From Aldrovandia affinis (lineage: Eukaryota; Chordata; Actinopteri; Notacanthiformes; Halosauridae), in contig JAINUG010000108.1 in assembly GCA_029706075.1 (NCBI GenBank), positions 682,001 to 746,000 on the forward strand: a DNA stretch of 64,000 nucleotides, given 5' to 3'. The notes beneath the pieces were generated by a model. The model was not told where the DNA came from and ran no database searches. It saw only the letters and a list, made by a program, of their open reading frames with translations. Positions 23,301-37,140 of the stretch are shown piece after piece (position 1 is the first letter of the stretch; every line of letters begins with the position of its first letter). The position numbers were made by a program, and so were the translations under genes.

Positions 23301-26300
23301 AAATATGACAGTGAACCTGTTTTGTCACAAGAGCAGGCCAAATCTTTATTGCTTTTCAAACATGACTTTTTACATGACAAAACTATGTAATGCCTATTTG
23401 TTGCATGTTTGATCTTTGGTACTTTATGCTGTGTTGTGTCCACATGTTATAGGATAACACCCGCATAAACCGCAAGGTGTTTCCTTTCAAATGATACCAA
23501 ACTTAGGCATGTGGCCATCACAGTTCTTGAGCTATTTTGGTATGTCTAAATAGGCTAGAAAACAATAGGGGTCGATGGTTAAGGGGTTAAGGAGATCAGG
23601 ATTACCAGACATATTTTGCACTGATGAGATGGGTGTATATACAGCAACAGTGCATTTTGTAACCTTGTATGGAACACTTGGAGCCACAACTGCAAACAGA
23701 CAGACTCTGAATGAACCCCAATGAAATCCCATATGAAAAGGAATAATTAATGTCAAATGTAATGACCTTTATTTTCATGCACACCCTTATGCAGGTTGTC
23801 CATGTGTAAGTTAATTAATTAGTTCAATATTAAACTCAGCTGTTGTACATATTTACTACAAACGGATTATTCTAACTCATTTCAGTCTTCCATCTTTCTG
23901 AGCATATTATGAATGGCTCTTTGAGCACAATGATGAACTATAGGCTGAACTGACCACCAAATGCAAAAGCAAACAATTCAAAACCTGCAGAGAACCTGCA
24001 GATATATCTACTCTCATGAGTTTTCTACTTTCAGATTTCAATGGGTTTTATTTGTATTTTTATTTGCTGAATCTACTGAAGCATTCTTGGAGTGGGCTTC
24101 TAGTCACCTGTCTGCTTGTTCATCTACATTTCTATCAACTACAAAACTGACCTGCATACTTCATATAGAAAAGCTTCTGACCCATGCCATTATTTGGTAA
24201 CATATTCATCTCTTTACATGTCCAGCTCTGTTTGGAATTTATTAACAGGACATATGATCATGAATGATCATGCAGAATAGGTTCAAACAAATAAATCCCT
24301 GTAAATCCCAGGCAAGTGTGTCTCTGATTTATTCTTAATGTTAATCTTCACTGAATATTTGACCACTTGCATTTAATCATTTTTGTTCTTGATGAATTCA
24401 TTTGTAAGGTGAATGGAGGCCAGAATGACATTTTATGCTTTCAGGTGCTCCTCATTTTTTTGTGATAGATATATCCAATGGTTTGGCACCATCACTTAAA
24501 AAAAACTTAGAACATACCTGGCTAGAACAAGAACAAGAATTCTCTTGGATTAGCACTACTGTCTGCACATTGTGCTTTGACAACAAAACTAGAGCCCTTT
24601 ATTTTGGCAGTTACCTTTATATAACTTTTGTATATAACTTTTGCTCTATACAAAGCTTGTTGCTGGGAAGATCCACAGGAGTCATCCAGATATCATGTGA
24701 GAGAACTCCTCATGCAGTTCATAAAATGTGAATATTTACAAGGGGAGATTGAAAGTGGAAAAACTGTTTTAAAGAAAAACTGGATGTTAATTAAAAAATG
24801 GTCTCCCTCTCTAACTTTAAGAGTGCTCCAGCTCTCGATACAAATTGGTTGCATAAACTCACAGCAGTATGTAAAGAAAACACATATGATTCCAAAATGC
24901 AGGTAAGAGAGCAACATCTCATCTTTTTCAGGATATTTTTTAGTACAGCTAACAACATGGCCAACTTTAAATTGCAAGTATTGTGTTTGGTTGCCTGTGC
25001 TTCACTTGTCCCCTGTGCTTTAGTTTAGCATCAAACAAACAATTCATTTTTGAGTGTGGACCATCTGCCAATCACTTTTGTGTGTTTACCATACTTTACT
25101 TTATTAGAAGATATTGCTATTTGCCTCTTCCTTTCTAGATGTGCCAACAAGGCTGCATAACGGGCAAAAAACCAAGGCTAAGCATAAATCATTTCCAACT
25201 CCCTCCTGCAGTTTTTTTTTTTTTTTGAAGTGCTAAAAGCATTTTTGATTAATGTACATATTTAACTGTACAGTGCAGCACCGGCTTTAGAAAATAGAGG
25301 CCAGGTGTGTTGAATTACGGAAACTATTTTGCAAGCCACACAAACGGTTGTAAATGCTATGTTATATAATGACATGTGTAATGTTACATTTAAGAACATT
25401 TCATATTGTGCAAAAGGAGAGGATGTAGAAAAAAACAATATCAAAGCCATCTTGTTATCCTTTCAAAACATGAGCATTCCAATGAGATGAGCAAAATTAT
25501 TATTCTGGAAAATTGTAATTATTCATAGTAATGGAAAACACCCTCACAGTCAATTTTATGTTCTATAGCAAATGTGGTTTACAGAGACACAGGGATTTAA
25601 GATTTAAAATTTATGAGTAAGCCCTCCTATGCTGTATGGTGTATTATATGAAGCCTAGGTCATAGACCCAGACATTTATACTATCATATTGTCATAATAT
25701 GGTACATATTTCATATCTCCTGATTAATCAGTGAAGTAATGAATACGTAAATAATTAACAGTTAGTCCAAATATATATAAAAACATTATCTCACTTTGCA
25801 GAGGACCTTGAGTGGCATGTGCACTTGTCATATAGCAAGGCAACCAGCTAATGGGGATCCTTAATAAAATACAAATATACTAGGAAAATACGTATTGCAC
25901 TTTCTAAATTATTAGTATAACAGCTTAAAATTCTTAAAATTTTACTACATTATAATTGCACACATTTGATCCCTCATTGTTGATCATCTTTGAAATCTAT
26001 CTGTTAGATCACTTTAAGTCTATAAACCCAATGGAGTGAGTTATTGTAAATAACAAATATCACAGTGTATTTTTTTATTCAGACTCCTAAGCAGTGCAAA
26101 TAATGGGCTCGGCTGTCAGATGTTCTGCAAGTCCTACAGTACAAGGAGGTATCAACCCAAATCAAATGGCTTATTTTTTATTCACAACTGGATGAGGCTT
26201 CTTAAGGACTCCTGTGTGTGAATCTCCTGGGTGTTTCTCACCTCCCCTCCCCTGAGTGTCTGCCTTTCATTGAACAAATATTTCACCCTGCCTCTAATTG

Positions 26301-29300
26301 TCAAGGGCAGCTGCTGTTGCTGTTGTCTTGGCGATTGCTCAGTCACTGTTCTTTTAAGGCTGGGACATGGCGTACAGTTTTAGCCTCGATTTATGCACGA
26401 TAATAGCTGTTACAAATTAGCTATGATTTTGCTATGATTGTTTTTGAAACATAACATGTGGCCACTGACACATTGCCTTAACAGCACAGATTTTGTAGTG
26501 TGTCAAGTGATTTTGAGCAACAATAGATGCTCTTATGTGCAAGCTGCAATTCAATTTATGGCAAGTCCAAAACCTTTATTCAGTCACATTAAGTTTCAAT
26601 TAACACTGATTAGGTAGGACTACCAACAGCCAATGGGAAATTAAACAATTTTGAGCAAGCCGTTTCTTGTAGGACCACAAAAACAACATATCTGTAAGAT
26701 TGTGGTGCAAAGAGACAGACACATTGACAACAATACATGAGCACCATACCTTGGACTTTAGCAAAAGACAAGCTTTTGAGCTATGTTGAGAATACAACTT
26801 TATTTGATCCTATTTATTTGGCAGCTTGTCAGCCCCATCTCCTGCAATACGACAGAAAATACATTGTAGTCCAACTTGTACAGTGTGACAGGTATACTCA
26901 CAATGCAATTTGGCTTATGGTTTTCAAAAATCACATTTGGCTTGCTTCTAGAATTTTCGAAGACAGATGGCAACCCATAGCTCCACAATTGCGACCAGGT
27001 CTTTTTCTTTGCCATGTCATTTCCACATACATTGTTTTTTTTAAACAAATAATTGTAATATTCAAATGAAATACAATAATAATAATTGAAAGCAACATCG
27101 GTGCAGCCCACCACTACTGTGCCTTCCCAACCAAGCTAGCAATTGATGAAAAAAAAGCAAAAACCATTGACATTTGAATATTTTCTGTCATCTTGGCCAC
27201 CAATCTAGATTCTTAGCCTAAGCCTTACAGAAATTCTACATTCGTTGGGGGCTTAGAACTGCTGATGTGGGGAACAGTAAAATGGGCCTGGAAAATTGTG
27301 CTGATATACACTCAACCATAAAATCTGCCATGTCTTATGTCGTAACATATGATGGGGTAGATTCTGTTTGGGAGCCACTGCTGCAAATATCTTTTTTTTT
27401 TGTGGTGTGGGGGAGGGGAGACTTCTATTTGCATTTCAAAGGTAGTAACCCTACACAGCTTCTTCCTGCTGACAGAGCTAAATGCCAGGCATTAAAATTG
27501 CAACACTATTGTGTCAAGCAGCTTCAGTCATACTAGCTTGAGAGAATTGCAAAGAGCAGAGGTAACCCTCACCGAGAAAATGTCAGTTCTATGATCGAAA
27601 TGATGCAAGTAAAGGTACAGCATTAATGTTACACAAAAGAAAAACATGAAAAGTGCATGTGTCAAGTGTTTATTTTTAGGCATGTGGGAAGTTAACATGG
27701 AACATATGGGTGAAAGTGACAAGAGAGAAAATATTGCAGTCATGGTTGGAGTTGTGTAGCAAAGCACTCTTTGGTGCATTACTAATTTCATCCTCACAAC
27801 AGTCCCAAACCCTGTAGAAGCCAAGAACATCTAAGGCTCAGAGAAAACCTATTTGCTAACAATGAGCAAGACGCCAAAGTATGAGGTCGATTGCTCAGAT
27901 ACCACAGAGAAAAAGTGGCATGCAGGCAGCAGAGACAGGAAAATTCCAAAGGAGGAGGGACTTCTTCAGGAAGGACTTATTTGGGAATCTTGTAATACAC
28001 ACATCAGACATTATTTACAGGGCACATCTATTTTAACCACGTGTTTTTACCTTTTTATGAGGCCTTCTTTACTGCCATATGTTTTACCCTAACTGATTTT
28101 CCATCACTATCCAGTGTCTCCTCCTAGACACTCTCCAGGTGAACTGCAGTATCCACTGCAGTATACAGTTCTGGGAGCTTACATTGAACAACCCTGTAGT
28201 ACTGAAACCATTTTAATGTTTTCTCTCAAGCTACTCACTATGGATCCTGTTCTCCAAGGAATGTGCTTTTGTGTCCAAGGACATTTTAAAATATGGCTCT
28301 GTTTCAGGATCAGTCACCAAAAAAACGACCAAAAAAATCTCATTATGCAGTGGTACAATCAAAAAAGACAACAACACACGATCTATTACAATTTAAACTT
28401 GAACTATAACCCAGTCATAACTTTGCTGTGGCTCTTTGAGATATGCACTGTTTTAGGAATAAAAATTTATTAGCCAAGACAGGCCACTTAAGGACCCCCT
28501 TGAGCCATATCTTCTAGTCTTCCTGTTCTACTGGCCAGCGCAAGCCCTTCTGCCCACGGATCTGAATCCCCAGCTGAGGCTGACCCAGCACTCAATTGCC
28601 AGTACAGCTGGCGCCAGGATCGCTGGCCTTGAAAGCTCAGTCAGTGCTCCAGACGCCCCTGGTAGCTCATAAGAACATTGTGGCACCCGCTGACGGACAG
28701 AAAATTAAACTAGGCCTGAATCTTTTTTATCTAACCTCAACAATGCAGTCATCTGAACACAGGACTTCTTTACACTGAATTATCGGATTTGTTTAATTAC
28801 TTAATGACCCAGTTGCAGACCCCTCTCTTCCTGACAGGCTGGTAAAGTGCATCTGTGGATCTTTTCTCAGTAAGTGAAACAGCAAAATGAACATTCCTTG
28901 TATGTAATATAGCAGAAATACCCTCAGATTGCACATACTGTTCCTTTTGAGAAGCCTTTAAATATGAAAATCAAGTCAATATCCCTCCCATACAGCACCT
29001 CATACACACAATTGAGAAATTAAAATCAATGATGTTACTGAAAGCCTGTGGCACGCACGTTATTGGCATGAGGCAGAGAGGTTTATGATGTTTCATGATA
29101 ACTGATAGGCATCAGTGATACATCTATAATGTAATGTACACTACATCTCTCACAAAAAGGCAGATTTTAGCAGTTTATTGTTGTTACTTGTGAGCCTTTA
29201 TGTGGCAATTACAAACAGAATGGCTTCTTGAAAGCTGCATATTATGGGGTTACATAGCATGTAGTGGTGTAGTAGCATAAGTAATAATTATGCTACTCTG

Positions 29301-30615
29301 TTCATCAAAGGTGGAGAGATTGTCTCTGGCCTGTAGTCAGTGTCAGTGCATATTCACCAAAACTACGATAGCCAAAATAGGTAGCTAGACTAAAGCTACT
29401 TTGAAAAAGTAGTCCACTACATTGAAACTACTTCATAATAAAACATCTGATATTTAATGAACTATCTGAAATGTCATGCAATAAACATCTAATATGTACT
29501 GCTAGAACAGGGCTGTCTATAGGGAAGCATAGAAAGAGAGGTAGCTAGCTAGTAACTTTAGGGATGATTAGCTGCTAGACTAATACTAAATCACATAGGA
29601 GCCACGGTCTTTGATAGTGTGATTAAGGTTAGGATTGGGGTTGGGAAATGTTATCCTTGATCTGCACTTAGGCAACTTCACTCTGGACATGGGGGAAATG
29701 TTAAGTTCAAGGGCAAAAGCTTTCATGGCAAACAATTAGTTAACTATTGAAAATATCTGGATTTACAATTAATTTAACCACCACCACACGACTGGAAAAT
29801 GTAGTTGAACTAGTAGTTAAACTAGAAGTAGTGTATCTACTCCATAACACTGCCAACAATGTTCACTACAATAGCTCTACATGCCACATCTATAATTTGC
29901 AAACTCAATTTCATTTCACTCATATAAAGGCAGAGTTTTATGTACCTCATATGCTGATGAAATTTGAGGCACTAAAAAAATCTGACATATTAAAATAAAT
30001 ATTTTTAGATATAATCACAGAAAATATACAACTGGGGAATTGTACAATATGCCACCACCTCAGGACCCAAGACACAAGAATCTTGAAACAATATGGTGCT
30101 ACCCACTAGTTACTGATGGTGCCCTATAAGTTTATAAAACACTTAACTCCATGACACATCTCTATCAAGCTGTCTTTCCATTTATCATGCTCCCATATTT
30201 TTTGGTGGTAGCTGTTTGCAGACAGATTAAATAAACCTGCATGCTCTCACTACAGCACAATAAATTATTCATCTTCTGTTTCTGTCCTTGTGTGTGTTTG
30301 AATTGAATCTTGCTTATGTGATGCTTGAATTGAATCTTTCTTATTCCAAGGCTCCCGCATAGGTTTTTGTTGTGGTTCCACAGGACACAGAAAAAAATTT
30401 TTTGCTGGCACATTACATTATTTAATGTATATTTTTATATAGGCCTAGTGGTTTTGAAAATTGTTGTCAAATAATTGGCTGAAAGGGTGTGGTATAACAT
30501 TGTTTAACATGCAACGTAATCTTTTCACATGCAGATATCATTCCGCGATAAATGCTTTTTACATTATATTTCTGATTAATTCATTTAAAAACAGTCTGAA
30601 TCAATACAAATGAGT
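23301..30615. other. Long AT-rich intergenic stretch, little recognised
   Basis: About 7 kb without a recognised gene or full repeat. 28120-28180 contains gaactgcagtatccactgcagtatac, read here only as two short copies of ctgcagtat. 29280-29830 carries repeated tagtagctag/actagtagt/agtagtgtat words that recall a teleost dispersed repeat but lack clear ends. Open frames of 60-119 codons (for example 28114-28473) show no domain. Confidence 0.35.
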
Positions 30616-30618
30616 ATA

Positions 30619-30745
30619 CAGTGGCTGTAAAAAGTATTCACATTTTATTTTTTTACTTCATGGAATCAAAATGGATTTAATTGGAATTTCTTGCAATTAA
30701 TTAATTAATTAATTACAAAAGCAAATGGACAAACTCAAACTTAAA
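30619..30745 (+). mobile_element. Tc1-like terminal fragment
   Basis: Following TA at 30617-30618, cagtggctgtaaaaagtatt begins the well-known terminal repeat type of teleost Tc1 relatives. Then comes aaaatggatttaattggaat. An attaattaatt simple run lies at 30690-30715. Only the end of the element is present. Confidence 0.65.
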
Positions 30746-33700
30746 ATGCACTAGAAAGAATAACTTCTCTTAGCAATTGAAAACTTTTCTGCAAACACAT
30801 CTTGCTGATCTCTAAAGATGTGCACACTGCTCAATAACTAAAAAAGTAGCTAGTTAGCTAACGTGTATGTGCACTTATTTATTTTTAATTTAAAAATCTT
30901 TAACTTCGACATATGTAGCTTATCCGCATTCACTTCACACCATTAGACTAGTTTATAAGTTATGAGCTTTTGCTTGTCTCAGATGAAATAGCTGGCTAGC
31001 TCTAATTGTGCTGAAAAGGACTCACATATGTTCAGGATTCAGTGTTCAGAATATTGATGAATTTAGATGTTTCAGCCTTTAAAATACACATAACAAAATA
31101 TATAACACTATCAAAATTGTGTTGTTATACAGTAATATTATTACAAATAATATAACTATTTTGTTCTCATATGTATGTCATTCATACTTTTGATAACAAT
31201 TGAGTTACAAGCAGGTTTTGTTGTTTTCTGTAGACATATTTCTGCATACAAGTGGTCTGTGTCATTACCAAATACGTTCGTTCTCAAAGAACATTTTGAT
31301 GAATTACAAAATTTGCGATAGATTGATTGTACGCACGCTTTACACTCCGAGATCTACACAGATCTGTGCTTGTAGCCTTTTTTCCCAGTTGCTTAAGTTC
31401 TTGCATTTAAAATGGAGTAAATACAAGTAATTTCCTAGAGCAGCATGTTGTATAACTCACATATTTGCTACATCTGATTTGACAAAATGTACAGTAGTCT
31501 ACATATTTACAGTATGCAAATGGTTTCATGCCAAAGAATAGTGTGAAAATGCCTAAATGTAAGTCACTTAAGTTATTATTATTTCATTAAAATGCTGGAA
31601 TCTGTAAATTGTTGATTTATAGTTTTGCGGCTGAATGTAAATTTCAATCAGTTCAATGCATAACAAAATTAAGTAGATATGTAGCTAATTGATGGAGCTC
31701 TCCCATTTTCCTATTGCGTGAAATGATTGACATCAACACTATTTTCCCCATGTAAATCAGCATATCAGTTTCAAACAATGATAAGGCAGTTTTCACCAAC
31801 CGAAGTGGCAGTTTGAGTGAGTCAAGCTCTAATCAGACAGTCCTAATAGAAACAAATAAGAATAGAAAGAATGAGCGTGGTCTATGAGATGCTACAGACA
31901 TTTTTGTTAATTACATTCTTTATCTGAAAAAGAGCAATATAAAATTAATGCTAAAGCCTCATAAAGTTTCCTTTCGCACACATTTTGTTTTGACATGTTA
32001 GCATTAATTCATGTTTTCATCCTAATATGTAATTAGGTCAGTAGTTTTAAGGGTCTTTTGTATTGCTGTATAAGCCGTACACATGGCAAGATGCTGTATG
32101 CTTGTAAACTTTCACTGTTTTTAAGACATTTTGTTTTTAGAATTGTATTACATTACATTACCATGCAGCTGAGAGCTGGATGCAGTTATTTCACACCTCC
32201 CCTCTCCCTTCACACAGGCTCACCGCCCCTCCCCCTGCCAGCTGCTCTACTGCAGCTCTGTTTACAACCCCCAATCTAGATAAGGAGACAGCTTGAGCAC
32301 ATGAGGGTGCATCAGGTTACAAAGTGCCTGTAGAAACAATAATGTGTACATTTTTGGCATCTGGAGCTGTTGAAAAACGCTAATATTCGTGCTTAATGCA
32401 AAAAGAAAAAAAGGAGAAAAAAAAGTAGCATATGGGATGTGGGGTGCTTTAACAATCTCATTCCTGATAAAAGTGATTCTAGAAATGTGCTGTAATTGGC
32501 CATAAAATTAAATAATTGGTTTGTGAGGGCACCTGAAACGCATGCATATTTTAATTGCATTACAAAATGTTCACAACATGTTTTTGAGCAAATATTACTA
32601 GCTAGCCATTTAACTTGTGAATTAGCTTGGGAAACAAATCAAATCAAGCTGCTAGGTGGCTAGTACGATTGTAGCATCAATCGATAAATCATGTGCCCAG
32701 AAAATAATTGTTGTTCATTTGTGTTGCATTTATATATCTAGAGGTATGTCACGAACAATATCAGAGTAAAAATAAAGTGAAGACCATAGATAAATGACTT
32801 GAAGGAAAAATAAGATGTATTTCAACTACTAATTTCTGGTATCTGAGCACTTGTTTAATCAGCCAAATGCTGTAATAGATGAATACCATTTGAGGGTTGA
32901 GGGCATTTGGAAAGAGATGATGGGATATGCTGCAGCTTCTCTACAGTCTTGATGTAATCATCACTGCCGGTGTCATGAGATGTCAAATGAATGAATCAAA
33001 CCCAAGGTTTTATTTTCCCTTATAATATTTAACAGGCAACCATCAAAAGCACTGTTGAATGGATTCAGCCCCTTTAATTTTCCTACAGGATTTGTACTGT
33101 AAAATGTTTTCTTCCTTGATTTCATGGATCCTCTCGTCTCCAGATACTGTATTAATCAGATTGAGTTGGTACGGCATCGGATTAAATCATTCATCCTTAT
33201 AGAGGCAAAAACATCTTATGTCAACGAAATTATAATAGGCATTACAATATTCCGGTGAGGGCATCCTACCAATGAGAACTACAAAAATTATATTGACTGT
33301 ACTCAAAAGGCTTCACATCAACTTTTAGAGCTTTCCACCGGACATTCCAGCATGTCAATACGCAGCAAATTACCAATTCTATTTCTATAGTCTAGTTCCT
33401 TTTGTCTTTAATTGAGTGTAGCACAGTGCAGGTTACAATAGTCTTTTCTTTTAGGAAGATTATACAAATAAAACCATTTGTTGTAAAACGCTTTTATAGT
33501 TATGATGCAACAGGTCAATAGTTTTAGTTACAAACTGTTGCATCTATTCTTACCTGTCTATCAGAGTGGGCCTACCCTCTGTCTCCCACTTTGTCTGTAT
33601 GCCACAGTCTCAAGCACAAGCAAGCCTGTTCCCAGGCCCAGAAAGCCAAGTTCAACCGAGAAGCCTGTCCTCTTGGACTATGGCTCTTTCTGCAGTGGTG

Positions 33701-35280
33701 GAATTGACACTCACCTGTGATGTCATGATTGTGAGAGTGCTGCACTACATTTGATTGATAAACATAATCGTGTGTGTTTGCTTCACAACAAAAACACCAT
33801 CTGGTGGGTTGAAATGTTACTCCATAAATATTTGTGATTTGTTTGGACGATAGCCCCCTAGTGGATAATGTGGTGGTAACTAAATCTTTCAGACAAGAAA
33901 CTGAAGAAACTGTAAATAAAACATCTGTATAGTGTATTAGGTGAGTACTCTACTGGCCTAAATGTGTGTACAGTCCACTTCCAGTATATGTGTTGACTAT
34001 GGGGTACTTGTGGTTATAGACTAGTGAGTATTCCTGAGTTCCTTCATATTGTTTCTGTTCTTGTAAGTCAACATAAAATTGATTGGTGCACTCTTTGTCA
34101 AAGGAGAAAGCACAAAAGAAATAATTTGAGAAAATAAAACCATCATAAAAGCAGTGGTCAGTTTATTTTCTTCTTGAATTGCTTTTCTGTGGGCTACATC
34201 TGGGTTGACGTCAACACAGAGAGTGATGGGCATGTGAGAGCCCAAAACGTGCCAGATTTTCAAATGAGAGAAATACATTTGCAGGCTTCATGCTTTGCTG
34301 ACCACGCAAAGCGGCTGGAGTTAGTTTATATGCAGTCCATTTAACGGCAGGTGTCATCCAATTCATTGACATTCATTTGAAGGAGCAGGCCGTGAGCCAG
34401 TAATATTTTCCCCGGCTGGATTTCTATATCTGTATATGACTCATCAAGCAAATTTAAAAACTGCGTCACTCAAAGACGTTCTTCTCTTCAGCCTTGTCAG
34501 CAAATGTGCACTCCATACAAGTGGATAAAGTTGCACTGGGAATATGTACCAGCAGTCCTGAGCAATTCAATTAATTGTTGGTACACTTTATATTCATATA
34601 AGGTGGCAAAGGGGTGGTTGATTTCAAATGAAGCAGTCTAATAGGAAAAGATTGCAACTGCTTTATTTGGTAACATTGTGCACTACATTTCTTACATTTT
34701 CTTACATCTTATTTTGGACAGGCAATGAATCCTCTCTTTTTTGAGTTTCTGAATTCTAGAGATGACAACTTGAAATCCATTATCAATTATAATATTTTTT
34801 TAGATATTGTAATCAAGAAGGATAACACAGGTTTCCATACAGACCTATAATGGAAACCCACACACAAAAACTATTTTATTTTTTGCAGGCAGTTAGTTTT
34901 CACCCTGTCCAACTTAAAAAGATTTGACCTATGAGCCAGTTCCAGAGAGTCCATAGGATCTGCAGCTCAGATGATGGCTTCCATGAAGAGAGCCATCGGC
35001 TAAAACGGAGGTTATGAAAAACAGGTTATTCAGAGAATGTGATCAACAGAAGCAGCTAACAGATCTAGAGCTCTAGGTTCCTTGTCAAAGAGAAATGCAC
35101 ACTAGCTAGTCTTAATCCAGGATGGTGGCGCATTAAGCTGTGTCCAACTGAATTCTGATGACAAATTACACACACAGTTGTAAAAGAGGTTAGTTTAACA
35201 AGAATAAATTACCTGTGGGTGTGGTGAGGGTTTGGTTCCATTATAGACAATCAGATAATCTTTTTTTTCCTTTAATACCT
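30746..35280. other. Unassigned intergenic DNA; possible conserved patches
   Basis: No gene or dispersed repeat recognised. Non-repetitive, more balanced patches lie at 32150-32290 (C-rich, ctccccctgccagctgctct), 33000-33260 and 34280-34520. Their character fits developmental enhancers in a gene desert, but nothing in the sequence proves it. Confidence 0.35.
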
Positions 35281-35313
35281 TTGACATTGTGAACGGGCAA
35301 GTTTGTCATGTCA

Positions 35314-35760
35314 AATGAAGAGCAAGCCCCATAGCTTGCAAAGACAAAGTTATGAGACTCATTATCCCATGTCTTGCAATGATAGATTGTCCCACATTTT
35401 AATAAAATAATAATGTAATGTATGTTATTTTATTCAATAATATATTTTACCCCTGATCAACAACATCATTAACCGGTGTCAATAAACATAGTTTCAGATT
35501 TCTCTTGCTTAATTTTTTAAATTATTACCGATTTGTAACAGAGATAAAATATGGATATGTTTCCCGAGAATTCATCCTGCTTGTCCTGCATTTGGACTGT
35601 TTAAATGTGGTCACCCTAGCTCTGCAGCCAAAAGTTCCCTCCTCTACCGAGTGCTCATATCTAACCTCTGCAATCATCATGATTTGTTTCCCCAATTTAC
35701 ATACATATATTTATTGTAAAAAATCATATACAATTTGACAGTTGACAGTTGTAAAGTCAA
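35314..35760 (+). repeat. Unclassified dispersed repeat, copy A
   Basis: Shares several ordered blocks with 38811-39530. They are ttgtcatgtcaaatgaagag through caaagttatgagact (35314-35370), a cttgcaatga..attgtcccaca block, and a catacatatatttattg..tacaatttgac block near 35700. A gtcctgcatttggactgttt..gtcaccct word (35585-35620) lies in opposite orientation to its partner at 39496. No coding potential; probably the 3' region of a retroelement. Confidence 0.5.
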
Positions 35761-36170
35761 ACAGAAGAACAGAACAGAAATCAAACACAAGAACTAGCAC
35801 AAATCTACAAATCTGCCCAAGAAGCAAAGTCAAAGGGCCAAAACACAAAGGCAAGGATACAAACATTCAAGCCAGAGCCCAGACTAAAGAAAACAGGCAA
35901 CATAAATAAGGCGTGAAATGAGACACAGGAGGAACAGCTCAAGCCAACAAAACGATCAAATAATCAAAGGGTGAAACAAGACACAGGTGGAACCACCTAT
36001 GACACTCAAGACAATCAAACAGTCAAACAATCAGAAGCAACACCAGTCCAATGGTGCCCTCTGGCAGTGAGCAGGAACCATTACAGTTACAGTACCGCCC
36101 AGGTGTGTTTTCGCTACCATCCTCACAAGACTACAGCCCTCTGTGACAAAACACAAGAAGACTGCCTTTG
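35761..36170. repeat. Degenerate repeat-like DNA before the Penelope remnant
   Basis: A-rich sequence with recurrent caaacag/acacaaga/agacacaggtgg words. The ending cattacagttacagtacc resembles a repeat end I remember from other fish loci. No firm class. Confidence 0.3.
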
Positions 36171-37140
36171 ATCCTTTCACCCCATTTAGTTTATCCTCCA
36201 TTATTCTCCTTTGGGAAAACTGTTTGATCAGACTATACAAATATTTTAAGCTCAGGCCCCGCTCTAGGAAATACCTTCAGAACCCTCACAGTTTTTAAAT
36301 GAGCCCCCAGCATCAGAGATCTGGTGGTCAAATCTGACGTACTCCCAGAGGGACCCCTTAATTGTTTTCATGAATTAAAGGGGAACATATCATGTGGGTC
36401 CTGCACTCAGTGTAATTGCTCCACTCCTAATGTAATTTACATGTTAAAATTACCCTTTGGTGTAGCCTGTGTAGGTGAAACAAAACAAGCCTTAAAAACA
36501 TGCATTGCTGAACCTTGCAGTAACATCAACACTGGTGATGAATGGAGCCCTGTTGCCCATACATTAAGAGCGTGCAACATGGGGGTTCTACTTTACGATA
36601 CATTTGGATTGGACTTGCCTAGGCAAGTGGAGACACTGAGCACACTTTATTCAGAAGGGAAACCTTTTGGATTCATTATTTTAAAACTATTGCACCAATT
36701 GCCCTAAATTAATATTTTCATATTAATCCAGTCATTTGCATGATGATTATTTATAGTGGATGTTGTACTGCTTGGTAACATTACCTGTACCGACTTTGTA
36801 CATTTTAATCATGTAAACTTTGACGTCATATATATATTTTCTTTACTTCGCATATAGTTGTTCTTTACTGACATGTATATGTAGACAAAACATACTGGTA
36901 ATAAGCTACAAGATTTATCTTGCTGATCAGCAATAACAGTATATAGTGCTAACTAATGTATTACCAACACCCCATACTTATCCAATGAAACTGTTTGTTT
37001 CCTACTATGTATATATTTCCTGCCATGTATATATAGGTACTATGTATGATTTTCTATGATTGTTTTGACCTGATGAAGATTTCATAAGGAATCAAAACAT
37101 TGCCACAAATAAACATTATGGGAGCATTAATTGTGAGCTT
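36171..37140 (+). mobile_element. Penelope-like retroelement, 3' part
   Basis: Contains the tail of the Penelope ORF (reverse transcriptase linker and GIY-YIG endonuclease region, 36174-36707) and a 3' untranslated part. The latter ends with ttgacctgatgaagatttca and aaataaacattatgggagca, typical of such elements. The reverse transcriptase domain itself is missing, so this is a 5'-truncated copy. Confidence 0.75.
36324..36707 (+). pseudogene. Penelope ORF C-terminus with decayed GIY-YIG endonuclease domain
   Basis: The 127-codon open frame starts with VKSDVLPEGP, matching the linker of Penelope-like proteins (LLVKSDLRPEGP type). A Cys-rich segment (Cys 24, 27, 30, 32) follows, then the endonuclease motif VIYMLKLPFGVACVGETKQA at 37-56. 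In the family the domain reads like VIYLLKCPCGLAYVGKTKR..LKTRIAEHKSN. Here the YVG tyrosine is Cys (49), the key Arg of KTR is Cys (60) and the His of EH is Pro (64), so it should be catalytically dead. The domain nicks target DNA for insertion. The first Met is internal, not a true start; the frame upstream is broken. Confidence 0.72.
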
